Positions 19,213-27,509 of a DNA stretch of 64,000 bases are shown here, piece by piece. Position numbers and translations under genes: made by a program. This stretch comes from Haloplasmatales bacterium 4B. GTDB taxonomy: Bacteria; Bacillota_I; Bacilli_A; Haloplasmatales; Haloplasmataceae. Under the pieces are notes generated by a model. That model made no database searches. It saw nothing but the letters and a program-made list of their open reading frames with translations, and had not been told where the DNA came from. Every line of letters starts with the position of its first letter. Positions within the stretch are counted from its first letter, which is position 1. The DNA is taken from NCBI GenBank assembly GCA_003586005.1, contig NSKI01000003.1, positions 1 through 64,000 on the forward strand, given 5' to 3'.

Positions 19213-20091
19213 TTAAAATTTATTTTTACATAGTAATATTTGATGAATTACTTCTTCATCAATAATACTAGGTTGATCAACCTTTTTTAAAAGTCGCGGG
19301 ATTAATCCCTCAGTAGCCTCTTTATAATTTTCAAGAATATTATTTTGTATTTCTAAATCCTTAATTTTTAATCGTAAATTATTAAGCTGTTGTTCTATAG
19401 CCTTATTTGATTTTTTTAATTTATCAAAATTAGAATTTAATTCACAATTTTCACTTTTAATTTCGGACATTTCTTTTTTTAACATGCTCACTTCTTTTTG
19501 AAGTTGTTTTATAACGTTTTCTAACTTTTTATTTTTTTCTTTAAGGAGAGTTATTTCTTTATATTTATTGGTTATAGTCTCACTTAAATATATAATATCA
19601 GATTGATATGATTCTTGTTTTTCTCTATTCTTCTGTTCTTTTAATAATAAATCACTATAATATCTAACATCTATACCCCTAATATTATTAACAAAAAAAT
19701 TGTTATAATAATTGTAAATCTTCCTAGATAACAAATGTATTTCTCTAATAAATTTAATAAATTGCGAAAATTTAAATTCAATAACTTTATGATGCTTGTG
19801 GTTATTACCGTAGTAGTTTATCTTCTTTAATATATCAATATCATTATATTCTATCCTAACTAAACAAAATGTAATTATCCTATAATTCTTTAAATAATCC
19901 CCTAATGTTTTAGGTTGAATAAGATTAAAATTTTCTCGTTTATTAATATATTTAAATAGATTTTCAAGATATGCTTGTATTTCAACATAGACATTCCCAT
20001 TTTTATTTTTCAAAGCATCCTCAATCATTAAATATCTTTTATACAAATCCTTGTTTAATTCTTCTAAAAAGATAAATTCCTCATTTTTCAT
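19213..20091 (-). CDS. Coiled-coil protein of unknown function
   Basis: A 292-residue protein I do not recognise. Residues 1-150 are helical and rich in Tyr, Asn and Lys; the YLENLFKYINKRENF and INYYGNNHKHH segments faintly recall DUF4145/HEPN-like N-terminal domains of restriction-related proteins. Residues about 150-265 form a long heptad-rich coiled coil (TLLKEKNKKLENVIKQLQ, then KKEMSEIKSENCELNSN). No membrane segment or signal peptide is visible. It is monocistronic and convergent with the DUF2089 operon. High AT content and unusual composition suggest accessory origin. The DUF4145 idea is weak. Confidence 0.7.
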   Translation of the reverse strand: MKNEEFIFLEELNKDLYKRYLMIEDALKNKNGNVYVEIQAYLENLFKYINKRENFNLIQPKTLGDYLKNYRIITFCLVRIEYNDIDILKKINYYGNNHKHHKVIEFKFSQFIKFIREIHLLSRKIYNYYNNFFVNNIRGIDVRYYSDLLLKEQKNREKQESYQSDIIYLSETITNKYKEITLLKEKNKKLENVIKQLQKEVSMLKKEMSEIKSENCELNSNFDKLKKSNKAIEQQLNNLRLKIKDLEIQNNILENYKEATEGLIPRLLKKVDQPSIIDEEVIHQILLCKNKF

Positions 20092-20166
20092 ATAACCCCA
20101 TCCTAATCATATTATATTTATTATACATAATATACTCCATATATCAAACTATTTCCCGCACAAATT

Positions 20167-20197
20167 AAAAAAACTCACTTTTAAAGCGAGTTTTTTA
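20167..20197 (-). terminator. Terminator of speA-speB
   Basis: Minus strand hairpin AAACTCGCTTT / AAAGTGAGTTT (one G-T pair) followed by T-rich sequence. Confidence 0.8.
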
Positions 20198-20201
20198 ACA
20201 T

Positions 20202-21050
20202 CTATTTACAAATTGCGATCAACAATTCTCTTAATATTTTACATGCAACAGCAGTTGATGCTCCAGACTGGTCATAATGTGGGGCTAATTCCATCACATC
20301 AGCACCAACAACATTTAAACCTTTAAATTTTAAAATAGCTTCCAATAATTCATGAAAACTAATCCCTCCTGGCTCTGGTGTTCCTGTTCCAGGAAATACC
20401 GAAGGGTCTAGTACATCATAATCAATCGTTATATAAACAGGTTTCCCTTTAACACGTTCTAAAGCCTCATCTAATCCATTTGTATTATATTTGTTTTGCA
20501 CTACATGCTTTTTCGCCCAAGCAAATTCTTCTTTATCACCAGAACGAATCCCAAATTGGAAAATGCGATTATCCCCAAGCATTTCCCAAACTCTATATAA
20601 TACATTGGCATGAGAAAATTTGTGACCATAATATGTATCCCTTAAATCTGTGTGAGCATCAAAATGGAGAATGTGTAAATCAGGGTACTTCTTTGCCATT
20701 ACTTGAATTGTCCCAATAGACAAAGAATGTTCTCCACCAATCATAACTGGCATTTTACCATCACTTACAATTTGTTTAGTAAATGAAGCAATGCTATCAA
20801 TCATAGCTTTTACATCACCAACATTTGGAACTAAATCACCTGAGTCAAAGATTTTAAAATCAGTAATTTCTTTGTCTTGATATGGGCTATAAATTTCTAA
20901 TCCATAAGACTCATTTCTAATAACCATGGGAGCAAATCTTGTTCCTGGTCGAAATGAAGTTGTTCCATCAAATGGTGCTCCAAATAATACTGTTTTTGCT
21001 TCATCATAATTTGCATTACAAAATAGAAATGTCAAAGAACTTTTATCCAT
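20202..21050 (-). CDS. speB: Agmatinase
   Basis: Manganese-dependent ureohydrolase that converts agmatine into putrescine and urea. The 282-residue protein carries all metal ligands: His108 in GGEHS, Asp131/His133/Asp135 in HFDAHTD, and Asp210/Asp212 in ITIDYDVLDPS. Substrate-loop features (GTGTPEPGG) fit agmatinase or related ureohydrolases rather than arginase. It lies 18 bp after the decarboxylase gene, giving the two-step route arginine to agmatine to putrescine. No spermidine synthase or SAM decarboxylase gene is adjacent. Confidence 0.94.
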   Translation of the reverse strand: MDKSSLTFLFCNANYDEAKTVLFGAPFDGTTSFRPGTRFAPMVIRNESYGLEIYSPYQDKEITDFKIFDSGDLVPNVGDVKAMIDSIASFTKQIVSDGKMPVMIGGEHSLSIGTIQVMAKKYPDLHILHFDAHTDLRDTYYGHKFSHANVLYRVWEMLGDNRIFQFGIRSGDKEEFAWAKKHVVQNKYNTNGLDEALERVKGKPVYITIDYDVLDPSVFPGTGTPEPGGISFHELLEAILKFKGLNVVGADVMELAPHYDQSGASTAVACKILRELLIAICK

Positions 21051-21068
21051 TTTATTCCTCCATTAAAT

Positions 21069-22520
21069 TTAATAAACTAATATATTTATATATTCATTAT
21101 CTAAATCTTCTGTACCAGTAATTAAACTACCTTTAGCTTTTGAATAAATTATGTAATCTATTGCTTCTTTACTGATAATTTCTCCTGGAGCAACAATCGG
21201 TATTCCAGGTGGGTAACACATAATAAACTCTCCACTAACTAGTCCTTCACTTTCAGTAAATAATACGGGCATTTTACGAGCATAAAAGGCTTCTCTCGGA
21301 GAAACTGATACTTCAGGGATTATAAATTCTGCTTTAACGATTTCCAATTTTTCGCAACTATATTTTTCTTTAATATCTTTTAAAGCAGCAACTAATTTAT
21401 CAATGTTTTCTAAATTATCACCTAAACTAATAACACACATAAAATTATTAGCATCTCCATATTCGATTAAAATATGGTACTCATCTCGTAATATATTGCC
21501 CATTTCAAAGCCGGATAATCCTATATTTGAAACATTAATACTTAATTTGGTTACATCATAATCAGCTATCGTATCCCCATTTATTAAATCTCTAGAAAAT
21601 ACAATATATCCACCAATCTTTTTAATTTCTCCTCTAGCATAGTCGGCTAACTCAACTGCTCGATTAATCATGTTAGTACCATTAAGAGCTAATTGTTTCC
21701 TAGCTAAATCAAGGCTAGTCAGAAGTAAATATGATGAACTTGTAGTTTGGGTAATATTTATTACACTACGAACATATTGAGAATTAATATTTTCATTTCG
21801 AACAAGTAATACAGAACTTTGTGTTAATGATCCGCCTGTTTTATGTAAACTCAAAGCACACATGTCAGCTCCTAGTTGCATTCCACCAAACGGTGAACTA
21901 TCTCCAAAGTAAAAATGGGTTCCGTGAGCTTCATCAATTAGAACAAGCATTTCATATTCATGAGCAATTTTAACAATCTCTTTAATATTTGAACAGATTC
22001 CATAATATGTTGGATTAATAATAAAAATAGCTTTAGCATCGGGGTTTTCTTCAATTGTCTGTTTTACATCTTCTACGCTCATTCCAAGCGAAATCCCTAA
22101 CTCATTATTAACACCAGGATTTATATAAACAGGAATAGCCCCGCTGATAATTAAGGCATTAATTGCACTTTTATGCACATTCCGAGGTAAAATAACTTTT
22201 TCTCCTTCTTTACAAGCAGCCATTAACATTGCTTGAACTGCAGAAGTTGTTCCGTTAACCATTAAGAAGGCATCATCAGCACAAAAGGCCTCAGCCATCA
22301 ATTTTTCAGCCTCGCGAATTACACCTGTTGGATGTATTGCGTTATCTATCGTCTTTGATGAATTTACATCAAATTCACATGCTCTTTCACCAATAAATTC
22401 TTGCAATAGAGGATTTCCTTTGCCTCGTTTATGACCAGGAACATCAAAGGGGATTGTATTATCTGCAATTAATTTCTTTAAAGCCTCATAAATGGGAGCT
22501 ATGTTTTGATTAAGTTCCAT
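21069..22520 (-). CDS. speA: Arginine decarboxylase (Orn/Lys/Arg decarboxylase class I, PLP)
   Basis: Pyridoxal-phosphate enzyme of 483 residues, the size of Bacillus SpeA-type decarboxylases. It has the N-terminal IPFDVPGHKRGKG motif (23-35), the cofactor region MVNGTTSAVQAM (87-98), DEAHG (196-200), and the Schiff-base lysine K227 in SLHKTGG. The C-terminal CYPPGIPIVAPGE motif is the usual closing element. Arginine is the best substrate because speB follows directly; lysine or ornithine cannot be excluded from sequence. It is the first gene of a two-gene polyamine operon. Confidence 0.9.
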   Translation of the reverse strand: MELNQNIAPIYEALKKLIADNTIPFDVPGHKRGKGNPLLQEFIGERACEFDVNSSKTIDNAIHPTGVIREAEKLMAEAFCADDAFLMVNGTTSAVQAMLMAACKEGEKVILPRNVHKSAINALIISGAIPVYINPGVNNELGISLGMSVEDVKQTIEENPDAKAIFIINPTYYGICSNIKEIVKIAHEYEMLVLIDEAHGTHFYFGDSSPFGGMQLGADMCALSLHKTGGSLTQSSVLLVRNENINSQYVRSVINITQTTSSSYLLLTSLDLARKQLALNGTNMINRAVELADYARGEIKKIGGYIVFSRDLINGDTIADYDVTKLSINVSNIGLSGFEMGNILRDEYHILIEYGDANNFMCVISLGDNLENIDKLVAALKDIKEKYSCEKLEIVKAEFIIPEVSVSPREAFYARKMPVLFTESEGLVSGEFIMCYPPGIPIVAPGEIISKEAIDYIIYSKAKGSLITGTEDLDNEYINILVY

Positions 22521-22634
22521 TAAAACTCTCCTTTAAATTTAACTAGTGCTGTTTAGCGACAATAAACTCTAGGTTTACTTTTATGATTTCTATGTTATTT
22601 TATTACTTTAATCAAAAAAATGCAAGGAAAAAAT

Positions 22635-22673
22635 CAAAAAAAGAATGATTATATATAGTTTATAATCATTCTT
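22635..22673 (-). terminator. Terminator after the gene at 22679
   Basis: Minus strand hairpin AGAATGATTATA / TATAATCATTCT with a 7-nt loop and a following T-run. Confidence 0.85.
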
Positions 22674-22678
22674 TAATA

Positions 22679-23122
22679 TTATGAATATTCTATTTCATAA
22701 GACATCACAATTGCATCTTTATATTTAGTTTTCAAGATGCTTTCTTCTGTTAAAAAGAAGTCCTTTTTAGGATATTCTGTAAACCCTAGGTCATTAAACA
22801 TCTGTTTTATATTATTGTTGTTTATTATCACAAAGACTTTATTCATTGATTTATTCTTTAGATTTTCAAAAAATTTTTCATACATGTTAACTAAGTAACA
22901 TTCTTCAACATCTTTATCAAAAATAAAGTAACGAATTAAGGCTTTATTCCTAAATACTTCAAATGTTATCATCCCGACAATTTCATCTTCATTAAGTATT
23001 ATAACCGCATTTTCAAACAAATCTTCTTCAATCTCTCCTAGAGTGTGAACTCCTTGAAGAAAACTCAATACTTTTTCATAATCATCAGGTTCGTATACTT
23101 TTACCACCTTAGACTGGGTCAT
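22679..23122 (-). CDS. Uncharacterised protein, possible GNAT fold
   Basis: A 147-residue acidic protein. An alternating beta/alpha layout with NAVIILNEDEIVGMITFEVF, ALIRYFIFDKDVEECYLVNM and an FNDLGFTEYP end resembles a degenerate GNAT fold, but the usual acetyl-CoA R-x2-G-x-G/A loop is missing. I cannot name a family. It lies downstream of spoIIR with a gap of 36 bp and a shared terminator after it, so it is probably co-transcribed. Some Firmicutes also have an acetyltransferase gene near spoIIR, which makes the reading plausible. Confidence 0.6.
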   Translation of the reverse strand: MTQSKVVKVYEPDDYEKVLSFLQGVHTLGEIEEDLFENAVIILNEDEIVGMITFEVFRNKALIRYFIFDKDVEECYLVNMYEKFFENLKNKSMNKVFVIINNNNIKQMFNDLGFTEYPKKDFFLTEESILKTKYKDAIVMSYEIEYS

Positions 23123-23158
23123 AAAAATCCCTCCCTTAAAGAATATGAAATATATACT

Positions 23159-23725
23159 TTATTTATAACCGAATAGTTCCTTTATTTTTTCAACTATCAA
23201 AAAAGAATACTCCACTTTAGGGGTGCTTGATAAACTTTCCTCATCAACCGCTAAATCCACTAAACACAGCGGCGGAAACAATACACACCACCAATTGTCG
23301 CCTCTCCCATCACCTAATACTATATACACAGATTCATAATTTCCCGCTGGATATAAATTGTTGTTATAAACTTTAGCAGGAAAATTCGTTAAGCCATAAT
23401 CAACATAGTAAGTTATATCCATATTATTTTCGACTAACACTTTTTCAACAGCTTCATTTATGTCATCAAGATGATCATAAATAATAATTCGTGCTTCATC
23501 CTTATCATCAACATCTTTAACCTTCTTTGATATTGTGTTAATAACTTCATCTCTAACCTTTAGTTTAAGTTCTTGGTCTTTTTCATCATTACTATTTGGT
23601 ATTATGCGTAAGCGAATAGCTTCCTCTGGTATAATCGTACTATCTGATTTAACAAAATTAATCTTATTTTGCATACCAATAAGTATCGCAAACAATAAAA
23701 CTAACAAGGTGATTCCGCGACGCAT
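23159..23725 (-). CDS. spoIIR: Stage II sporulation protein R
   Basis: SpoIIR is the forespore-made, secreted signal that triggers SpoIIGA to process pro-sigma-E in the mother cell. The 188-residue product has an N-terminal signal anchor (RRGITLLVLLFAILIGM), the family motif PEEAIRLRIIPNSNDEKDQ (33-51), KVRDEVI, YGLTNFPAKVYNNNLYPAG (about 110-128) and the diagnostic GRGDNWWCVLFPPLCLVD (about 140-157). It is complete and shows no damage. Its presence, together with the Spo0A-like gene at 32424, means this lineage keeps at least part of the sporulation programme. No other spo gene is visible in the window. Confidence 0.92.
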   Translation of the reverse strand: MRRGITLLVLLFAILIGMQNKINFVKSDSTIIPEEAIRLRIIPNSNDEKDQELKLKVRDEVINTISKKVKDVDDKDEARIIIYDHLDDINEAVEKVLVENNMDITYYVDYGLTNFPAKVYNNNLYPAGNYESVYIVLGDGRGDNWWCVLFPPLCLVDLAVDEESLSSTPKVEYSFLIVEKIKELFGYK

Positions 23726-23779
23726 ATTTTCACCTACCTTTCATATACATTATGAAAAATAGTAGGCTATTATATGCAA

Positions 23780-24685
23780 CTATTTTAAAATAGTTGTCAA
23801 CCAATTAAAAACATCTTGATAAACCTCAGATGAGTTAGTTTCATTAAAGATTTCATGTCTTGCATCTTTATATAACTTTAATTCTACATTATCTATATTA
23901 TTACTTAAAATTTGGTATAATGCTTTAACGCCTTCACCATTATTACTGACAGGATCTTTTTTCCCAGAGATAATTAATATTGGTAAATTCCTATTAATAG
24001 TTTTAAAATTCTTGCTTTTACTTAGTTCAATTAATCCACCAATTAAATCATGATAAAAACGATTGGAAAAAGTAAAACCACATTTGGAATCATTAATATA
24101 ATCATCTACTACAACTTCATCTCTGCTTAACCAATCAAACGAAGTTCTATTTGGTATAAAATATTTATTAAATCTACCTATTGAAAGTTTTTCAAGTAAT
24201 TTACCCTTTGTCTTTTCACCTCTAAAAATACATACCAATTTACTAACGATTCTTCCAAGTCTTAAAGATTTAGTTCCGTAATTACTTCCACTTAAAATTA
24301 TTCCATCAACTTTATCAAATAACTGAATAAACCTTTCAGTAATAAATGAGCCCATACTATGCCCTAAGATAAATATTTTTTCTTGTGGAAATTTTTCTTT
24401 AACATATGAAACTACGATATTTAAGTCATAAACCATTTTATTAAAGCTATTTTTACCTAAATAACCTAACTCTTCCCCTACTAAACAAGATTCTCCATGG
24501 CCCCGATGGTCATAAGTATAAACAGAAAATCCACTTTTATTTAAAAACAGTGCTAAATTTTCATAGCGTTTGCTATGTTCACACATACCATGAACGCATA
24601 TCACAATCCCTTTCATATTTTCAACTAAATAATCATTGACAATTAAACTAACATTATCTGTCCCCATTAATTTAAAGTTGCTCAT
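23780..24685 (-). CDS. Alpha/beta hydrolase, lysophospholipase/monoacylglycerol-lipase-like
   Basis: A serine hydrolase of about 301 residues related to PldB. It shows VICVHGMCEHSKRYENLA (oxyanion region), YDHRGHGESC, the nucleophile elbow GHSMGS, an acid in ISGKKDPVS, and the catalytic histidine in DARHEIFNE. It is expected to hydrolyse lysophospholipids or monoglycerides; no signal peptide is visible, so it acts in the cytoplasm or at the inner membrane surface. The ATG at 24685 is preferred over 24694, where the AGGG would touch the start codon. It is monocistronic. Confidence 0.9.
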   Translation of the reverse strand: MSNFKLMGTDNVSLIVNDYLVENMKGIVICVHGMCEHSKRYENLALFLNKSGFSVYTYDHRGHGESCLVGEELGYLGKNSFNKMVYDLNIVVSYVKEKFPQEKIFILGHSMGSFITERFIQLFDKVDGIILSGSNYGTKSLRLGRIVSKLVCIFRGEKTKGKLLEKLSIGRFNKYFIPNRTSFDWLSRDEVVVDDYINDSKCGFTFSNRFYHDLIGGLIELSKSKNFKTINRNLPILIISGKKDPVSNNGEGVKALYQILSNNIDNVELKLYKDARHEIFNETNSSEVYQDVFNWLTTILK

Positions 24686-24792
24686 ACATTTCATCCCTTT
24701 AGCTATTATTTTTTGTTACTTAAGTATTATAATAATTATATATTATTATTTGATAACTTACTAGATATTATTGAAAACGAACTTATATCATG

Positions 24793-25788
24793 TTATTTTT
24801 TAGAATATTTATAACCTTTATATAGTGTAACAATGATATTGATAATTGTTATTATAACGACAGTAATCATCACTGCGTAAATCGTTTGTTCCCAACTAGG
24901 AAAGCTAAAATCGGGATTATTTACTATATCTGGCAAGATAAAATCAAAAAAATGAACATTCCATATAGATTGATCTAAAAAGACAACAAGGGTTAGAAGT
25001 GTAGATGCTAAAGTTAATACTGAAGTTATAATCGCAAGTTTCAATGTCCATCTTCTTTGAATTAATTTTAATACTTCTTTTACTATAGTTATAACAAATA
25101 ATCCAATTAATAACGAACCATACCCCCTTAAGGCATCTACTTCAAACACAGGTATTACCTTATATCCACCGTCATCTTTCGAAATATAGGCAGCTATTAC
25201 TTCTGGTGTAAAATATAAAACAAAGATAAAGATTGATGAAAAAATAATACCAAGAATTGGTTCTACTAGTGAAATTTTAGCTTTCTTACCAGGTATTTCT
25301 GGTAATTTTTTTATATTCCAAATTTCATTTTTGGCTAATTGTTCTATATCATAATCATAATATTCAACTACACCAAAAATGACAGTTACCCAAACAAATG
25401 CTGAGAGTAAAGCTTGGTATAAGCTCTCTAAATAACTTACTAACATATTCAGAAAATTTTTATCTGAAAACGCTAATTCGAATCCTTTTGAAACAGTAAT
25501 TCCAACAAGAACTGTTAATAAGACAATTTTCAATACCAACAAATAATTATCAAAATTTTTAGGTCCAATTAAATAGCGTTTTTTACCTTTATACTTTTCG
25601 ACTAATAATTTTGGATCCCCTAATTCCAATAGGATTTTTTCTACCTTGCTTTCTTCTGAAGCATCACTTCTGTCTGATTCGAGCATATCATCTATTAATG
25701 TATATAATTCTTTAGAAATATCATCTTTTTGGTTTACTGGCAATTTACTAACCACAGCATATACATATTTATCAATGAGTTTATTCAT
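24793..25788 (-). CDS. Membrane protein with HAAS-type N-terminal domain, partner of PadR regulator
   Basis: A 331-residue membrane protein. The N-terminal 75 residues (VVSKLPVNQKDDISKELYTLI, ELGDPKLLVEKYKGKKRYLI) form the small helical domain common to DUF1700/permease-prefix proteins; about six membrane helices follow. Such proteins are regularly encoded directly after a PadR repressor, as here, where the genes overlap by 8 nt. ATG 25788 with AAGGAG 8 nt upstream is preferred over a GTG at 25797. Function is unknown; the family is thought to be involved in membrane stress or signalling. Confidence 0.8.
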   Translation of the reverse strand: MNKLIDKYVYAVVSKLPVNQKDDISKELYTLIDDMLESDRSDASEESKVEKILLELGDPKLLVEKYKGKKRYLIGPKNFDNYLLVLKIVLLTVLVGITVSKGFELAFSDKNFLNMLVSYLESLYQALLSAFVWVTVIFGVVEYYDYDIEQLAKNEIWNIKKLPEIPGKKAKISLVEPILGIIFSSIFIFVLYFTPEVIAAYISKDDGGYKVIPVFEVDALRGYGSLLIGLFVITIVKEVLKLIQRRWTLKLAIITSVLTLASTLLTLVVFLDQSIWNVHFFDFILPDIVNNPDFSFPSWEQTIYAVMITVVIITIINIIVTLYKGYKYSKK

Positions 25789-26134
25789 CTTTTTCACTCC
25801 TTATCAAATAATTTATCTTTTTTACGACATCTAACCATTGTTCAGTTAATTTAGAATAGATTGAGTTACCCATGTCACTCAAAACATAATACTTCCGTGG
25901 TTTTGTTCCTTCTGTGTCCCAATGACTATTTAACAACTCTTGTTTCTCTAATCGACGTAATAATGGATATAATGTTCCTGGATCAATTTTGAAACCTTTA
26001 TCTTCAAGTAAGACTACTAATGAATATCCATATTGTGGCTGTTTTAATTGACTTAATACACTGAGTACAATCGTACCTCTTCGTAATTCTAAATCTAAAC
26101 TTTCAAGTATCTGGGTTTCTTTGTTTTCATTCAT
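25781..26134 (-). CDS. PadR family transcriptional repressor
   Basis: A winged-helix regulator of 117 residues. The sequence shows RRGTIVLSVLSQLKQPQYGY (helices 1-2), the wing region TLYPLLRRLEKQELL and KPRKYYVLSDMG, then a short C-terminal dimerisation helix. It should repress its own operon and respond to an unknown small molecule. The ATG at 26134 has AGGAGG 6 nt upstream; an in-frame upstream start at 26182 would lie inside the promoter. It overlaps the membrane-protein gene it probably controls. Confidence 0.92.
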   Translation of the reverse strand: MNENKETQILESLDLELRRGTIVLSVLSQLKQPQYGYSLVVLLEDKGFKIDPGTLYPLLRRLEKQELLNSHWDTEGTKPRKYYVLSDMGNSIYSKLTEQWLDVVKKINYLIRSEKDE

Positions 26135-26152
26135 ACAAAACCTCCTATTATT

Positions 26153-26182
26153 ATCATACTGTACGGCACACACTATTGTCAA
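26153..26182 (-). promoter_or_regulatory. Promoter of the padR operon with putative operator
   Basis: Minus strand: TTGACA (26182-26177), 18-bp spacer, TATGAT (26158-26153). The spacer contains TGT-GCCGT-ACA, a small dyad that may be the PadR operator. The leader is only about 13 nt. Confidence 0.65.
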
Positions 26183-26276
26183 TATTTTATTATTATTATT
26201 TTGAAGATATTTATTAATTTATAGAAATGCTAATTTCAATAGTTTATAATGAATACAAATAAATAGGGAGGCTTTC

Positions 26277-26753
26277 ATGGATTTTTTAATAAGAAAAGGA
26301 CTATTTGAAGATTATGACATGGTTAACAAACTAGCTTTTGAATTGTATTACCTACACCACATCAATAGACCTGATATTTTTAATAAAACAGATATTTGTT
26401 TTAGTAAAGAGGCTTATTTTAAAGAATTAGACGACCCTAAAGCTAATATTTTTGTTGTTGAAAAAGATCATAACATAATTGCTTATGCCTGTTTTCACTT
26501 AGTTAATAAAAGACAAACATTATTAAAATGCGCTAGAAACTATGTAACAATAGAAGATTTTGTTGTTTCTAAAAGTCATCGTAATAATGGAGTTGGAAAA
26601 CTTTTACATGCTGAAATTTTTAAATACGCTAGGATGAACAGCTGTACTTCTATTGAATTAGATGTCTTAGCATTTAATGAAAATGCGATTGATTTTTATA
26701 TAAAATTAGGTTACACAGCTAAAAATTATTGTTTTGAATATATAATAAAGTAG
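26277..26753 (+). CDS. GNAT family N-acetyltransferase
   Basis: A 158-residue acetyltransferase. It has motif A FVVSKSHRNNGVGKLLHAEI and the C-terminal IELDVLAFNENAIDFYIKLGY block typical of ribosomal-protein or small-molecule GNATs. The substrate is unknown. A GGGAGG site precedes the ATG. The gene is divergent from padR and convergent with tsaC; a long inverted repeat ends it. Confidence 0.87.
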   Translation: MDFLIRKGLFEDYDMVNKLAFELYYLHHINRPDIFNKTDICFSKEAYFKELDDPKANIFVVEKDHNIIAYACFHLVNKRQTLLKCARNYVTIEDFVVSKSHRNNGVGKLLHAEIFKYARMNSCTSIELDVLAFNENAIDFYIKLGYTAKNYCFEYIIK

Positions 26754-26787
26754 ATTAGTCAACCGAAGAAGCTTCTTTTTAAATTTT

Positions 26788-26891
26788 AAAAAAAACGATA
26801 ACTCGTAAAATATACCCTGTAAGATAAACCTTTTTTAAATTGTCTATCCTACAGGGTATATATATTGCTTATTTGCGAGTTATCGTTTTTT
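26788..26891. terminator. Long inverted repeat, probable bidirectional terminator between acetyltransferase gene and tsaC
   Basis: The outer arms are AAAAACGATAACTCG (about 26791-26805) and its reverse complement CGAGTTATCGTTTTT (about 26875-26889). The inner arms are TATACCCTGTA (26811-26821) and TACAGGGTATA (26850-26860). Both strands end in a T-run. It overlaps the tsaC stop codon. At about 100 nt it is far longer than the other terminators here, so a small MITE-like insertion is an alternative. Confidence 0.7.
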
Positions 26892-27501
26892 ATTTTCCTA
26901 ATGCTTGTTTGATTTTTTCTAAACTAATAAAGCCTTCACGAAGTACTTTAATCTCTTGATTTTCGATAGTCACAACAGTAGATGGTATTCCAATTTCAGT
27001 TACTCCACCGTTAATTATGATGTCAACCTCCGACCCTAAAAGTTCTATAACATCTTCACCAACAATGATATTATCTTCACCAGAAATATTAGCACTTGTT
27101 GTAGCAAGTGGACCAATTGCTTTTAAGATTTCTAAAGCAACTTCATGTTTCGGTATTCTAACACCGATTGTTTCTAATCCACTATTCACATAAACTGGAA
27201 CATTAGGGTTTTTTGACAAAATAACTGTTAATGCTCCAGGCATAAACTGTTCAATTAATAGTTCAATGTCTTTAGGGATTTCATTAACTACTTGAAGAAT
27301 CTGTTGTTTATTAGCACATAAAACTGCTAACGGTTTATTAATTGAACGATGTTTAGTTTTATAAATTTTTCTAATCGCTTCTTCATCAAAGATATTCGCA
27401 CCGATACCATAAACAGTATCAGTAGGAAAGGCGATAATATCCGTTTTTTGATAACTATTAATTGCTTTTGTAATTTCATTTTTTAAAAAAACCCTTGCCA
27501 T
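26890..27501 (-). CDS. tsaC: Threonylcarbamoyl-AMP synthase (Sua5/TsaC family)
   Basis: The enzyme makes threonylcarbamoyl-AMP from threonine, bicarbonate and ATP for the t6A37 modification of ANN-reading tRNAs. The 203-residue product is the short single-domain form. Motifs: PTDTVYGIGANIF (26-38), KHRSINKPLAVLC (50-62), FMPGALTVIL (86-95), IGVRIPKH (113-120), TTSANISG (134-141) and PSTVV. It follows gpmI by 8 bp and is likely co-transcribed with it. Confidence 0.94.
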   Translation of the reverse strand: MARVFLKNEITKAINSYQKTDIIAFPTDTVYGIGANIFDEEAIRKIYKTKHRSINKPLAVLCANKQQILQVVNEIPKDIELLIEQFMPGALTVILSKNPNVPVYVNSGLETIGVRIPKHEVALEILKAIGPLATTSANISGEDNIIVGEDVIELLGSEVDIIINGGVTEIGIPSTVVTIENQEIKVLREGFISLEKIKQALGK

Positions 27502-27509
27502 AAAACCAC

